Notes under the pieces: generated by a model
Told to the model about the DNA's origin: nothing
Seen by the model: only the letters and a program-made list of their open reading frames with translations
The model's database searches: none
NCBI GenBank assembly: GCA_028455995.1
Contig: JABELC010000003.1
Location: 1,054,001-1,118,000 of the forward strand
Origin: Scleromitrula shiraiana
Taxonomy: Eukaryota; Ascomycota; Leotiomycetes; Helotiales; Sclerotiniaceae
Reading direction: 5' to 3'
DNA: 64,000 nucleotides
Position numbers and translations under genes: made by a program
Shown: positions 1 through 14,700 of the stretch, piece by piece
Numbering within the stretch: position 1 is the first letter of the stretch
Layout: the number at the start of each line of letters is the position of its first letter

Positions 1-379
1 GCATAGGATACTCAAAATAATATAGATTTGTATATATCAAAACTGTACCTACATTCATACAACGAAAGATCTAGGTTATGTATCCTGAATCTCCAAAAGA
101 GAGAGCAAAGAATCTAGAACCAAAACACGAGCGTGTAATTCATTGGCAATATATCTCTAAATCTCCACCTCCACCTTGAGCTCCAACTCCACCGGATTCC
201 CCTAGGTAAAAGAATATGGAGATCAAACAAGTACTGTCTATCATACTAAACTGGGATTTGACTTGGTAGAATCAAAACTCTTGGTACAAGTAAGTCCGAC
301 TCTTTTAAAGGTGGCGGGAAAAGTCTATAACTACTATAAGAGAGTCGGTCATTGATTGTATAGAAGGATAGAGAATGTA

Positions 380-652
380 AAATAGATATAAGATAGATAT
401 ACTAGTAAAGTAAATATAAAATAAATATAAAATAAACATAAAATAAATATATAGTAGATATAAGATAGATATAAAATAGATATAAAATAGATATAAAATA
501 GATATAAAATAGATATAAAATAGATATAAATAGATATAAATAGATATAAAATAGATATAAAATAGATATAAAATAGATATAAAATAGATATAAAATAGAT
601 ATAAAATAGATATAAAATAGATATAAAATAGATATAAAATAGATATAAAGTA
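380..652. repeat. AT-rich minisatellite, 11-bp unit ATATAAAATAG
   Basis: The 11-bp unit ATATAAAATAG and close variants (ATAAATAG, ATAAACATA) recur almost without interruption. The most regular part is about 470-650. Reading through it gives an artificial Y/I/F/L-rich peptide, which is not a gene. Confidence 0.85.
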
Positions 653-1402
653 AGAATACACTCAGGCTATATAATCGATATAGTAGATGAGATCAACTTG
701 AATGAATAGATTGATAGTGGCTTTTATTACACTTCTTTGAAGTCTATAATGATTCTCTTGGCAATAGTGTAGTCATACTTGGCCTGGATTGGCACAATTG
801 GATACTTTGTTACTCCGTACTCATCCTAGAACTATAGAGAAAAAAGGCTGATGATATCTTTCAACCCTCAATCACACCATCCAAATACTTTTCAACGCAA
901 CGCAACGCAACGTAACGCAACGCAATGCAATCATAAGAAAAATATAATTAATATAATTATGAATTACTTCAAAAAAAAAAAAAAAAACACATGATATAAT
1001 GAATTCATTCATTCATTCATCTATCAAAAGATTTCTTTATTATACTTTTTTTGCTTTCATCTTTCCCCTTTTTTTCCCCTCTCATTCCTTATTCTTATTC
1101 AAGGTACCTTTCTTCAATAGAGATCAAATTGAAAAATGGCCAAAGTTGGATTAGGATACGCGTCTAGCACGTCATTCCTGCTGATTTCGAGCCAGGTTCA
1201 AAATTTGTATGGAGACGGTTGTTGATTTGTATGGTACTTGGTGTCGGGAGAGCCATATTCCCATCCAAACTGGAATAACTAATAGTAAAAATAATAAATA
1301 AAAAGAACTACCAAGAGAAAAAAAAAAAAAAATAGATAGTAGTAGCAATAGTAATAGTAGTGTAGCCACAAGCTTATAAAAAAAGGAAGCCAATTCCAAT
1401 TC

Positions 1403-1470
1403 TTTTATGATTTTTTTTTTCTTCCCTTCTCTTCTTCTCATCTATCCATCTCCTCTTCATTTCTTGTATA
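1403..1470 (+). promoter_or_regulatory. Pyrimidine-rich promoter tract of the ATP sulfurylase gene
   Basis: A dense C/T run lies 130-200 bp before the start codon of the + strand gene. CT-rich stretches near transcription starts are a recognised feature of filamentous-fungal promoters. No TATA box or clear sulphur-regulator site was identified, so this is a positional inference. Confidence 0.35.
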
Positions 1471-1600
1471 AATCACTCAGAAGGAGGAACTTTCTTTCCC
1501 AAGATTCTACTTTTTACTTACCACATAATACTCCAATTCAATCCCATTACTTGTCCTCTTACATCTTTCTTTTAAGAACTTAATCCCTAAAATTGCAAAG

Positions 1601-3707
<2,107 letters not shown>

Positions 3708-5088
3708 ATGGTTTGTTGGTGGTGGGTGTGGTTTGATTTGATTTGATTTGGGTTTTGCTGGCTGGCTGGCTGGCTGACTGGCGTGGATGCTAAGATTGGA
3801 TGGCGTGGTTGATATGGTAGAGTGGTTGTCACCATATGATTATTTTGAAAATAGAATGAAATGATAGATAAATAGATAGATAGATAGATGATATATTATG
3901 CGAGGTTTTCCCCCCAAGATTTTCGTCGATTGATCATGCATGTCGCTCTTTTCTGGCCTTTGTTAATCTAATACACGAAAATATGTATAGGCTACTTGGC
4001 AGCTGTAGATATATATATATATAGATATACATAAAAGTTTGTACACTATATATATAATACATACAAAATCGAGGACTCGGAGATAAAAATGAAAATATAC
4101 ATAAAATAATATATCGAGTCAGTTATTATAATATTAAATATCTACTCAGTTGGTATATAATATCATAATATCATTCATTCATTCATTCATTGACTGGCTA
4201 TGCTATAATAAGCTATACTCTGCTCTGCTATACTCTGCTCTGCTATACTCTGTCCATCTGTTCCGTTTCATCTGCTATCTTTCCATTCTTCTGCTATTTA
4301 ACATTTATATCCATCCTTCCATCCATTCATCCATCCAAGTATATCTCCAAAGCACAATGTAATATTTAATTCCCAACCTCATCCCCATCCCCATCCCCAT
4401 CCCCCATTCTTTCATCCATCCATCCATCCATCCATCCATCCATCCATCCATCAAAAGTGCAATGCAATGCAATGCAACAATGCAATTGATAGATATAGTA
4501 AATCAATCCATCTCTCATAGATAAGACAAAGACTAGATATAAAAGACTATCCATCCATCATGCCCCCATCCATCATGCCTCCATCATACCTCCATCATCC
4601 ATCCATCATCCATCCCCCCATTCAAACAAAGCAACAAGTATAATGGCGAAAATCTCGCTATCCTTCCTTCCTTCCTACCATCCATCCATCCATCCATCCC
4701 CACCTCGCCATCTCACTTCCCCATAAACACTAACCAAAGCCAAATCCAAATATTGCAAAACTTGTAAAATTCCTCGTACGTACGTACGTACGTACATACT
4801 GTACTGTACTATCATCGTTATCATATCGTTCTTTTTTGGATATCATTTCATAAACAATCGTAATCTCATCTTATCTCATATCGGGAAATTTCCCACGCCA
4901 CGCAGCAAACGTAACGAAAAATAGCATTAAAACAAACGATTCCTTTCTCTCCTCCTCTGATTCTTTCCTCATATGCAGTAAAATCTGGCTGGCTGGCTGG
5001 CTGACTCAATTCCCTTCCCCATAAACGAAACAACAAAAGAAGAGAAATCAAAAAAGATCGAAAACATGCAACCAAATCAACAAATCAA
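3708..5088. other. Convergent intergenic region with simple repeats
   Basis: This gap separates two convergently transcribed genes. It holds GGCT, GATA, TATA and TCTGC runs, a CATC/CATCC block (repeat entry at 4413-4452), a GTAC run near 4780-4800 and another GGCT run near 4987-5003. No coding or RNA signature is visible; 3' UTRs and terminators of both genes must lie here. Confidence 0.6.
4413..4452. repeat. CATC tetranucleotide microsatellite
   Basis: About ten uninterrupted copies of CATC sit downstream of a CCCCAT pentamer/hexamer run. It is one of several CATC blocks between 4310 and 4700. Confidence 0.9.
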
Positions 5089-7698
5089 TCAATATTCATC
5101 CTCATCCTCCTCCACCAATGCCGGCGTCCTCCTCTCATTCCTCCTCTTCGGCCGTCTATGCCTCGAACTACTAATATTACTAGCCGAATCATCCGGCGCC
5201 AACTCACTCGCCAACTCATCATCGTCCCAATCAGCCTCACTCGCCAGCTCGCTCCCGCCCTCCGCCCAACTCGGCCTCTCGTATCCAGGACCCAGACCAG
5301 CTGAGTACGGACCGGGCGTACCGGCCAGGATTTCCGGATGGCTTGTCCGGCGGGATTCCGCCGCCATGGCGAGCCCGGCTCCGCGATCTCGGAGCGCTTT
5401 GCGCACGGCTTCGGCTTTGCGGTGGAGGCCTTCGAATGCGTCTTCGAGAGCTTCCATGCCGACGTAGATCTCGCGTTCGATTTCGGCTAGGACGGCTATT
5501 TCGGTTTCTTCGTCGTTGGATACGGGGTGGCGATATTGTTGTGAAGGTGTTGGACCACGTGAGGGGTAGCCGGTAGATCTAGGTGAGAATGGTGTTGTGT
5601 TCCGCGAAGGTCCTCTCATAGAGGGTGAGGGTCCTCGATAACCATTTGGTGTAGGTCCACGAGAAGGAAAGTCATCAGTGGCTTCAGTATCAGCTCCAGA
5701 CCATAGGAAACCATCAAAGCGACCCGAGATTAAGATCTCCCATTCAGATGGTGCAATGTTGGAGATGGTTGCTAAAAGATTGTGAACGTGGGGATTCCTC
5801 AACAAAAAGATAGCGACCTCTGGATCTCTTGGTGGAAGTGGTAATCTATACAACCGTTGCATAGCTTGTACACTCTTGAGCATAAAGTCTGTACGCGGTT
5901 TTCGTAATGGGGTTGGCGCTCGCGAGACAGGCTGCGCTGTTGCGGAGCCGGTAAGTAAAGCGTTAAAGATAGGTCGATCATGGTGATCAAGGTGAGTCAA
6001 GATAGCAAATGAGAGAGTCTCATCATCAACCTCTTGAGGAGGTGCAGAAGCTGCTGCCGGACAACTGGAAAGCCATTTGTCAACAGAAGCTTTAGTCTTT
6101 CTGGATTGCTGAAGATAATGTTCCCGAAATTCATCCGCCACATCTGGATCGATCTTGACAGGTGATCCTGGTCGATAGTGACCTGATATACCCAAACCAG
6201 CCAAATCGTCGACTGTTTTCGTACCAAGCGAAGAAAAGTCGAAGGCAGGCCAAACGGGAAGTTCACGTCGACCACTAACCCATTCCAAAACTTCTCCCCA
6301 CCCGAGACCTCTGCTCCCCTCGTGAAATTCAGAATCCAGCTTCAGGCACATGATACAAGAGCAACCATCTGGCGGAAGTTCTCTAGCGAAAACATTCTCC
6401 AATCTATCGAGCAATCTCCTTGCAACAGAGCGATATCCGGTAGCAACTGCTAGTGATCCATTTTTATTGATAACAGTTTCGTACTGATCCAGAACATTGA
6501 AATATGGCCCGAATATTTTCTGTATTTCCGACGGTGCTGGTGGAGAGGACCTCGAAGGATTTTGAGATGAGGATGGGGTGGCCGTAAGCAATGTTTTAGG
6601 GGCAGGACGGACCAATCCACCATTTTGTAGGAGGTAATCAACTCTAGGGACATTTAACGGTACATTCGGGGGAGGGGGTGGTGGAGGAGGACGTGGAGAG
6701 CCATACACACTAGACTTAACAGAGGAAGCATTTAAATGCATATAAGGAGATGGAGTAGATTTAGAATCTGTGGTACCCCCTGGAGGGAATTGTGGTGTTT
6801 GTGTGAGAGTTTTTGGCGAGGAATCCTGGGCGGAGTCTGGGGAAGAATCTGTGTCAATGCTGGATGGTTTACGTCGGGGTCCTGATGCATAAGAAGAGGG
6901 TCTTTTTGGGGCCACAGATGTGACACTGGAGTCGAGATCTGATTCAGGACGTCTGTTTGAATGTTGACTAGATCTGTCAGTCTTTGTAGACCTCGAGCTA
7001 GAAGTCCTCAAAGGCGGAGTATTCCTCGACGATTTAGGTCTAGATGATGTTGAAGAACGATCTTCCGTATCCTTTTTAGATGACCTCCTGTGTTCTGAGC
7101 TTCGTGAACTAGGCCTAGATGAAACTTCAGATTCCTCCTCTTTAACCTTAGACATTCGTGAAGATGTAGATTTTCTTTGCTGTGAGAATTCGGTATCGGG
7201 AGGACTTGGAGGTCTGCGATCTTTCGTGGAACCTTGTCGACCTAGATTCTCATTGGATTTTGGTCTATTCTTCTCCGAGTCAACATCTGTAGATTCTGGT
7301 GTGTACGGCGTTTTCGGCTTTCGCACATCCTCTCGACTCGTCTCCCGATTAGATCGAGTAGAGACATAACTGTTTACAGCCTCCTTGCTGAAGTTTTTAT
7401 TAAAGCTAGGATAAGATGATGTACCTGGGGCAGAGGTAGTTCGAGATAGTTCGGGGACAACGTCAGCCATGCTTGTAGTAGTTACCTCGGATGGTGAGCT
7501 TCTTGTGTCGTCTTTGTCGTCCTTTTCTCCCTTTTCCTTATCTCTCTTTCTGCGACGTGATTTGACAGGTTCTCCGGTCTCAGGATCAATGACCTTTGGT
7601 CTTGATTTGTGTTTTCGATTCGGATCCTTAGAATGATGACGCCTATCAGAAGGCTTCTCGTTCTCCTCAAGTTCGGTATCACGGTCTTTATGAGGCAT
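5089..7698 (-). CDS. Large disordered conserved fungal protein, function unknown
   Basis: A single exon encodes 869 residues from the ATG at 7698 (MPHKDRDTELEE). The frame extends 18 nt upstream without an ATG. Residues 1-380 are highly charged and Ser/Arg/Lys-rich, with a poly-proline run near 340. A folded-looking block follows (about 390-700) with segments such as GPYFNVLDQYETVI and GYRSVARRLLDRLENVF and a cysteine cluster CSCIMC. After an S/P/G-rich linker come a helical stretch (EETEIAVLAEIEREIYVGM) and an acidic C-terminus. The central block is the kind conserved across Pezizomycotina. From memory, similar proteins carry the database label '5-methylcytosine G/T mismatch-specific DNA glycosylase', but no glycosylase motif is visible here, so that label is not adopted. 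The basic N-terminus suggests, but does not prove, a nuclear location. Confidence 0.8.
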   Translation of the reverse strand: MPHKDRDTELEENEKPSDRRHHSKDPNRKHKSRPKVIDPETGEPVKSRRRKRDKEKGEKDDKDDTRSSPSEVTTTSMADVVPELSRTTSAPGTSSYPSFNKNFSKEAVNSYVSTRSNRETSREDVRKPKTPYTPESTDVDSEKNRPKSNENLGRQGSTKDRRPPSPPDTEFSQQRKSTSSRMSKVKEEESEVSSRPSSRSSEHRRSSKKDTEDRSSTSSRPKSSRNTPPLRTSSSRSTKTDRSSQHSNRRPESDLDSSVTSVAPKRPSSYASGPRRKPSSIDTDSSPDSAQDSSPKTLTQTPQFPPGGTTDSKSTPSPYMHLNASSVKSSVYGSPRPPPPPPPPNVPLNVPRVDYLLQNGGLVRPAPKTLLTATPSSSQNPSRSSPPAPSEIQKIFGPYFNVLDQYETVINKNGSLAVATGYRSVARRLLDRLENVFARELPPDGCSCIMCLKLDSEFHEGSRGLGWGEVLEWVSGRRELPVWPAFDFSSLGTKTVDDLAGLGISGHYRPGSPVKIDPDVADEFREHYLQQSRKTKASVDKWLSSCPAAASAPPQEVDDETLSFAILTHLDHHDRPIFNALLTGSATAQPVSRAPTPLRKPRTDFMLKSVQAMQRLYRLPLPPRDPEVAIFLLRNPHVHNLLATISNIAPSEWEILISGRFDGFLWSGADTEATDDFPSRGPTPNGYRGPSPSMRGPSRNTTPFSPRSTGYPSRGPTPSQQYRHPVSNDEETEIAVLAEIEREIYVGMEALEDAFEGLHRKAEAVRKALRDRGAGLAMAAESRRTSHPEILAGTPGPYSAGLGPGYERPSWAEGGSELASEADWDDDELASELAPDDSASNISSSRHRRPKRRNERRTPALVEEDEDEY

Positions 7699-10600
7699 TG
7701 CTAGGAAGAATCTCAATTCTGAGATCTAATAGGCGCTTAAAAACTTGGTTTGTTGGCGATGCATGTGGAGCAAAGTTGAAGGTTATCAGCGGTGAGTTCT
7801 AAGGCCGCAATTGAATTGAATGACAGAATACGATTGTATAAATGTATTTGATGTCAGTTATTATGACATCAAGAATGAAAAATTGTGTAAGATTCAAGCA
7901 TAAAAAGAAGTTGACTAAAGTAATGATCGTATGCCCAGGTGGTGTGGTATATGAGTATGGGTATGGGTATGGGTATAGGTGTATGTGGTAAGGGTATGAT
8001 TTATCTTCCAAGTTGGGTAGAAAATTGAAGTTTTGAATGCCCAGATGAAATTTTAAAGGGTTAGGTGACAAGAACTATCAAAAGGAATTAAAGGGAAAGG
8101 GAAAGAGAAAGAGAAAGAATGAGAATGAGAATGAAAATGAGAATAAAAATTCAAAGAATTATTAGAAGAATAAGAAGAGTTATTATAATGGTGAATCGAT
8201 ATTGGGCTTCGTTCATACTCGTCCGTCTGGGCTGGCAAGTTGAACTATTGAAATATTTGTATTTGTATGAGAATTTGATTGATAGGGTGAAAGTTGAAAA
8301 GATTTGAATTTTGCCGATAAGTCGATAAGTCCTAGAAGCTGGGAGAGAGAGAGAAGGGAAGAGAATGAATGAATGAATGTACTGTCTTGCTTTTGAGGAT
8401 TTCTGAGGTCTAATAATTCAAATCCAAATAAAAAAAAAGTGAATAATTTTTAAATACATAAATGGATTGAAAAGGTCTTTTTCCTTTATTAATATAATAA
8501 TTATTATTCACATTCACTACAGAGTATGATCTGAAGATGTATATATATATATTTTACTTATAGATGTATGAAGTTGTAACGATGTTCCTGTTACACCAAT
8601 AATTGTATGAATATAGAAATATGAGGCGAATAATACCCTTCAAAAAGTGATCAATTTCAGATTGATAAAAGGGAAAATGATAGGAATACAGTAAATAGCC
8701 AGCCAATAATTAATTATATTGAGAAGAAGTTATTAATATATAATTTAAGAGTAGAGTAGAGTAGAGTAGAATAGAATAGAATAGAAGTAACTCAAGATTT
8801 ACTATATACATACGGAAGGAAGTAGATAATTAATTAATATAAATGCTCAAGACTTAGTTAAGGGCTTAAAAAGTGACGATAGTACCTATATAATATATCG
8901 TAGGTAGGTACCGATATAGTTCTACTGACTGATAGATAGACTGATTGATTGACATTGGGAGAGTTGAGAGAGAGAGAGAGTCATAAGAACTATTTACTTA
9001 ATAAATTACGGGTATTCCCTCTTCCAAGCTTGAATTCCCGAACAGTTAAATTGAATTGAATTGAACCGTTTGATGACAAGCTTTCAATGTTGTAAGCTTA
9101 TATAGATAACATGTATCCATTTATTTATTATGTATGTATGTATGTATGTATGTATATTGTATAGGTCAACCGACGGGTATGCATCTTTGTCGATTATTTA
9201 CTTGTATGTACTACTGTATGTATGTATTATGTATGTACTGTATGTATGTATTGTATATTTGTAACTATATGTGCAGTAGTTAATAGTTAGTACATACAGA
9301 CAGCAGTTATGGATTTCATGCAGAACATTTAGATACTGGATACTGTATGTATGTATGTACGTATGTATATATGTATAGTTATGGGGCATTGGAGAAGTAT
9401 ATTTGAAGTACGTAGTTAGTTAGTAGTCAATTTATAGGTATGTATGTAGATCGACGGGTATGATATCAATGGATTTGCTATATAGCACCGTTACTGTTGT
9501 TCATCATTATATGATCCTCACATATGTCTATCAAACGGGAACTTTATATATTTTATCGAGTTTGCCTCTTCTTTTTGTTTACAAAAAGAGAGGTTTTATA
9601 CGAGTCTACTCATTTTTTTTTTTGGTATGATACAAGGGTGATTTTACTAGCGCCTTAGAAGAATCTTGGCACTTTTTTAATATAAATGATTGGTTAAAAT
9701 CGATATTTTAAAATAGTTGATTGGGTAAAATTTAAGCTTTTGAACAAGCTTTTTAAAACATGTGATCTAACATATGATTCAACAATATTATTAAAATAAA
9801 AAAAAATCATAAAGAAGAGGCGGCGTGTCAGGGGACCTGAGCCGATATATAAATTATAGGGGAATTGAATATTCTTACTGATTTGAACCTTGATTTTGTA
9901 CACATTGATAGGTAGAAGAACTTTGAGAATTATTTGACAATTACTTATTATTAGTAGTAAGGTTATTATGTATCACCAATAAATCTATTATATACTTTTG
10001 TACATACGTATAGTATAATATAATATAATATAAAGCAGTCTTCATCTTAATATTAGTACTGATACATCCATCTATCTACTTGTTTCTTAATCATTGCTCA
10101 CTATCTATGCATGTACCAATACGTATCTACCAATAATGCAGATGAATATGAATACAGATATCAAATCATCATTATTACCAGTATTTCATTCCAATTAAGC
10201 CCTTCCCAACGAGCCAACTTCGAAGCCTTATTAAGAACGGTGAAGAAGAAAAAGAAGGAAATGAAGAAAATGAAGGAAATGAAGAAAAAGAAGAAAAAGA
10301 AGAAACTTTCACTCTACACATGATGATCTTTCAATCATATACAAAGTAATGGCCAACTTATCATATGATCACTGCCACTTCACTCCTTATCATCATCATC
10401 ATCATCATCATCATCAATTGAACATCTATACATTCGTATGATCTTGATCTATCGAGTCTATTTCATCGGGTCGGGCGAGTCTATCATATCGTATCATATC
10501 GTATACCTATACCTATCCCTATCCCTATTACTATTCCTATTCCTATCTTTTCCACTCCTTGTCATCAATTCAAGACATATATCCGATCGGAATTTATCCC

Positions 10601-11075
10601 ATCCTCTTCTTTCCCTCAATCCCTTCTTCTTGTTGGTGCTTCATAATTTTTCATTTCATGTTCATACTTCGTACATATATGTATATATATATATATATAT
10701 ATTTTCATAGGTATCTAAGAACTCCGCAAATGTCTATCTATTATTTGGCCTAGTTATACCCAACCACTTATTACTACTATTGAACCGTGCCAACAAATAA
10801 CCCTCCCTCTCTCACGCCTCTCACGCCTCTCATTCCCTCGTCCCCCCCACTTATGGACATTATGGATATTATGGATATTATGGATATTACTTTCTCATTA
10901 TGTTTTTCTCTTACCTTACCTATCTAGTATCTACCAAGTGGCTACTACTTTACTACTTTACTACTTTACTACTTTACTACTTTACTACTTTACCCATAGA
11001 GTCCATTTACCTTACATGGGGGAAATGGCTTACAATATCATCATCCTACCACATTTTCTTGTATAATTTTTTTAT

Positions 11076-11107
<32 letters not shown>

Positions 11108-11710
11108 TTTTTTTATTACGGAAGTATTCATAAGGGAAAATGAGAGAATAGACTCTCAACACAGCCATACTCTTCATCCATTTTCATATCATTAATCCCC
11201 CCCCCCCCTCTCCCCCCTCTTCCACCCCCCCCCATTGTTCGTGCACTTCTCAACGCACGTATCGTATGTAGGTATTTTACTCAAAAGATTTGTTCCAGTA
11301 CAATTTGCTTTTGATGGTTTACTGGTTTACTTAATTTTAAACCCTGTTGGAAATTTTGATCGAATTTGCCTTGACATGTCAACAATAAACTGCAGGGGCT
11401 TTTTTTTTTTCCCTTCTGCATGTTTTGTTGGATGCCATGTATAACTCCCACGCACGACTCCATTAACTCTTCAGCTTAACTCATATCCTATCATTCTTTT
11501 TTTTCGCATTTCACTGCATACAACTTCGATCATAATGGAGACTTACGTGTAACTAAGTATGCAGCTTACTCTTTAATATTCATTCATTCTTTACAAAAAC
11601 TAAACTCATACGCTCATTTTATAACTGAAAAGATATATCTGTAATATCTTCACAGGGGTGCTTGATGCACTTCAACCACCAGATATACCAGACGCGTCAA
11701 GAAGAACATC
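7699..11710. other. 4-kb divergent intergenic region, repeat-rich, no gene seen
   Basis: The stretch contains GTAT/GTATGT runs (about 7955-7985, 9130-9160, 9340-9370), GA-rich tracts (8093-8170), TAGAG runs (8747-8785), TAAT/TATA runs, a CAT run (10391-10415) and CTACTTTA repeats (10943-10990). It also holds poly-C blocks (about 11195-11235). Frames through it are short and low in complexity. No tRNA-like A/B box pair was found. It probably holds promoters of the two diverging genes and could hold an unannotated non-coding transcript, but nothing supports one. Confidence 0.5.
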
Positions 11711-14700
11711 ATGGATCAAATGTCGGAGTCAACTACTATCAAGGATACACAAAATATTCCAGAATTATTCAGTGAAGAGGTAAGATTTTGTCTTGGGTAT
11801 TACCAATTTTTATATAACTGACGTGATGAGTATTAGAGCAAATATAATAATATCAGTACACCGCCATATAATATCTCAACAACTCATGATATTCGTCGAG
11901 CGAGATATCACATGAAAGCACTCGAGGGCTTCGCAGTGAAAGTCAAAGAGGTAAATATAATGCATCCAAGAAATCTCTGATTTATGGACCTCTTACTGTT
12001 TCCTTGTCCTTACCCGGGTCTTTTTCTTTCTTTTGTGGGTTCTAGTCATATATATATATATATATTTATCTACATATCTACTGGTTTCTATTTACATTTC
12101 TTATATCTTATTTCCCTGCGCAAAATGCTAAGATATAACAATGGAGGCTGCTGCGAGGGCTTTTCCCAGCCGTGGTCGGTCACGGTATTCCGAAGTTTTA
12201 GTTGTCTTAATTCAATGGGAGGAGAGTGATATAGATGTTCAAGCAGAGGTCAATGCCCTAAATTCTATGTTCGAAACATGTTATGGCTTCCATACCGATA
12301 TTTGGACGATACCTACGACAAATTCTCATAATAAACTCATGTTAAAGGCAAGCCATCTATTAAATGTTTTAATCTAACAAGACCCTAACATGAACTAGGC
12401 GGTAAATTTCATGGAGCAATATGGAACAGATGATAACCTCATAATAATATATTATGGAGGCCACGCCATTATTAACAATTCCCGACAGGCAACCTGGTCT
12501 TGTAAACAGGATGTCTCTTATGCCTCTGTTCGATGGTCGGCAATTCAAAGTGTCTTCGAAGAGTCGAAGTCTGATGTTCTTTTCCTTCTCGATTGCTGTT
12601 CTGCTGCAGGTGCGGCACCAACTGGGCCTGGAGTCATTGAAACTATCGCTGCTTGCGGTTTCGAATCTTGGACATCAGGTCCAGACCGTCATTCATTTAG
12701 TAAAGCTCTCCGTCATGTCCTGGGTGACTGGATGACTCGGCCGTCGTTCTCGGTGGCTATGCTTCATAGCGAAATTCTTTCTGTGCTCACACCTGAGAAG
12801 GCGCACTGGAAAGACCAGCACCAGACGGAGGCGAAGAAAACCCCCGTCTATATCCTCACTTCCGAGGACCCAAAATCTTTAAGCATTGAGATATGTAGTC
12901 GCACTGCACCTGAGAAGAGTTGGGCAGGAACCTTACCTCCACCACTATCAGGAGTCGATGCATATTCCCCCGAAAATCTACACAAATTAACTCCAGAAGG
13001 AAAGTTGGTCGTACCTCACGTACTACTCTCTATCGCGTTCGAAGAGAATCAGGGGCTGGAATCTGTAGAAGCATTGTACAAATGGACGATACAGTTTCCT
13101 GAGTTAGCACAGTTTGCGCTTGTTGAAGGAGTATTTGCGAGCCATTCGACTATGATTCTATTATCTCTACCGGTCTTAATTTGGGACATGCTTCCAGAAA
13201 ATTTAGCTGTATCCTTTGTGGCTTTTATTCAATCAAGGAACCTCTTATATTATAATTCTCCAACAACTGGTAGCCAAACTCCTAAACAAGAGCCCAAGAA
13301 GGCCAATGGTAGGCCAGATTCAGATACTCTACAAATTCCACCACCTTTACCTCTCATCCAACAAATTGAGCAGGCGCTTCAAAAACAAAAACAACAATCT
13401 TTAAAAGATTGGGAGTCTCATTTTAAAACCGAAAAGATGCGTCTTGATGCGATTGTTCAGAATGTCCGCGATGAATCTCAGAAGAAGGAGATCGAATTTT
13501 TGAAAGAGAGAAATGCATATAGGGAAGGTATGGAGAGAGACATGAGGGAATTGAAGAGAGAGAGTAGGGTTATCAAAGAAGAAGCGAAACGAGCTTGGGA
13601 GGCGTTAGGACGACATGAACATGAGGAGCGAGAGAGAACAAGATTATTATGTGATGGTTTACCAATCGTCATTGGAGGAATGAAAGTTATTCCGATGGGC
13701 GAGACGGATGATTCAATCCTCAAAGATGAAAGAGATGGAGGGCGAGATCTTGCTGCATGGGTAGGAAACGTCAAAGCTAGCATGCAGGAAGTACAGAAGA
13801 TGGGAGATGGACGTGAAGGACGAGATGGGTCGAGAGCACCAATACCCCCAGAACCATTGCCACAACGACAACACCAGCTTCTTGATAGTGCGCCTATCGT
13901 ATCTGAGCGCTCAAAGAAGCAATCGAATAAACAGCCAAGTCATCCGGTCGAGCAGTCATCTCCTCTTCAACAGAAGTCTAGCGATACAGCTTTTGAGGTT
14001 TCGGATTCACCTCGTCCTTTACCTGGATCTACGTCTAATGTTCCTCATCGAAAGCTCAAAGAAGAGAAGAGTGCGGCGTCATTTGATACAATCGGCAGTG
14101 CGGGTCCTCCACCACCACCAGAAAGTGTCATGAGCGATGACAGATTGGTAGAAGATTCGGAAGAATACGCCACCGGAATCGACGATACAGCAAGTGTGAC
14201 CAGATTTGGCCCAGGTGATCACAGCGAGGTAGATTATGTTCAAGAATTCTTACACGCAGGTGACGATGAGCCTTGGGATCTTCCACGACAAACTCCTGTA
14301 CCAAGTGAGAGGACAGCTTTAGGGAGGAATAAGTCGGATAGAGACAGGAAAGTATCAGAGAAAAAGGAAGCTCTTGATCCAGACCAAATTACACTAGAGC
14401 CAAAGTCATACAAGTCCGAAGATAAGTACGAACCCAATAAAGATCCCATCAAAACTAGCCCAACAGAACCTATTTCCTTGCTAGATTGGGAAAAACGCGG
14501 GGTGCAGCAAAAATTGGGCGAACATGTTTTACCACGACCGAACCCGGAACGTGCCTTGGAACCCACGAGCGTCGAGCCGACGAAAGTAAAGGATGTAGAT
14601 CCAGTCACTTTACAAGCACTCGAGAAGGGCCGTATGCCTTATGAATCAGAGGGTCGTACACTTCCCGGAACATTCACCCCACCTAGGAGAAGTGTCGAGG

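Larger units (their letters stand above)
1..1600. other. Intergenic region upstream of the ATP sulfurylase gene
   Basis: No credible gene is visible. The left half is A+T-rich with a minisatellite at about 380-652 and a CAACG/CGCAA pentamer run at about 892-928. Closer to the gene there are A-runs and, at about 1403-1470, a pyrimidine-rich CT tract of the kind common in filamentous-fungal promoters just upstream of transcription starts. Short frames through these tracts encode only low-complexity peptides. Confidence 0.6.

Noticed and set aside
1172..1441. Minus-strand frame rich in Lys then Leu/Phe
   Set aside because: It is produced by CT/A-rich promoter tracts, has no domain, and overlaps the leader of the ATP sulfurylase gene.
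5066..5576. Plus-strand Ser/Arg-rich frames over the end of the large disordered protein
   Set aside because: They are antisense shadows of the minus-strand coding exon.
8053..8307. Met/Arg-rich and Ser/His-rich frames
   Set aside because: They read a GAGAAT/GAAAG low-complexity tract on both strands.
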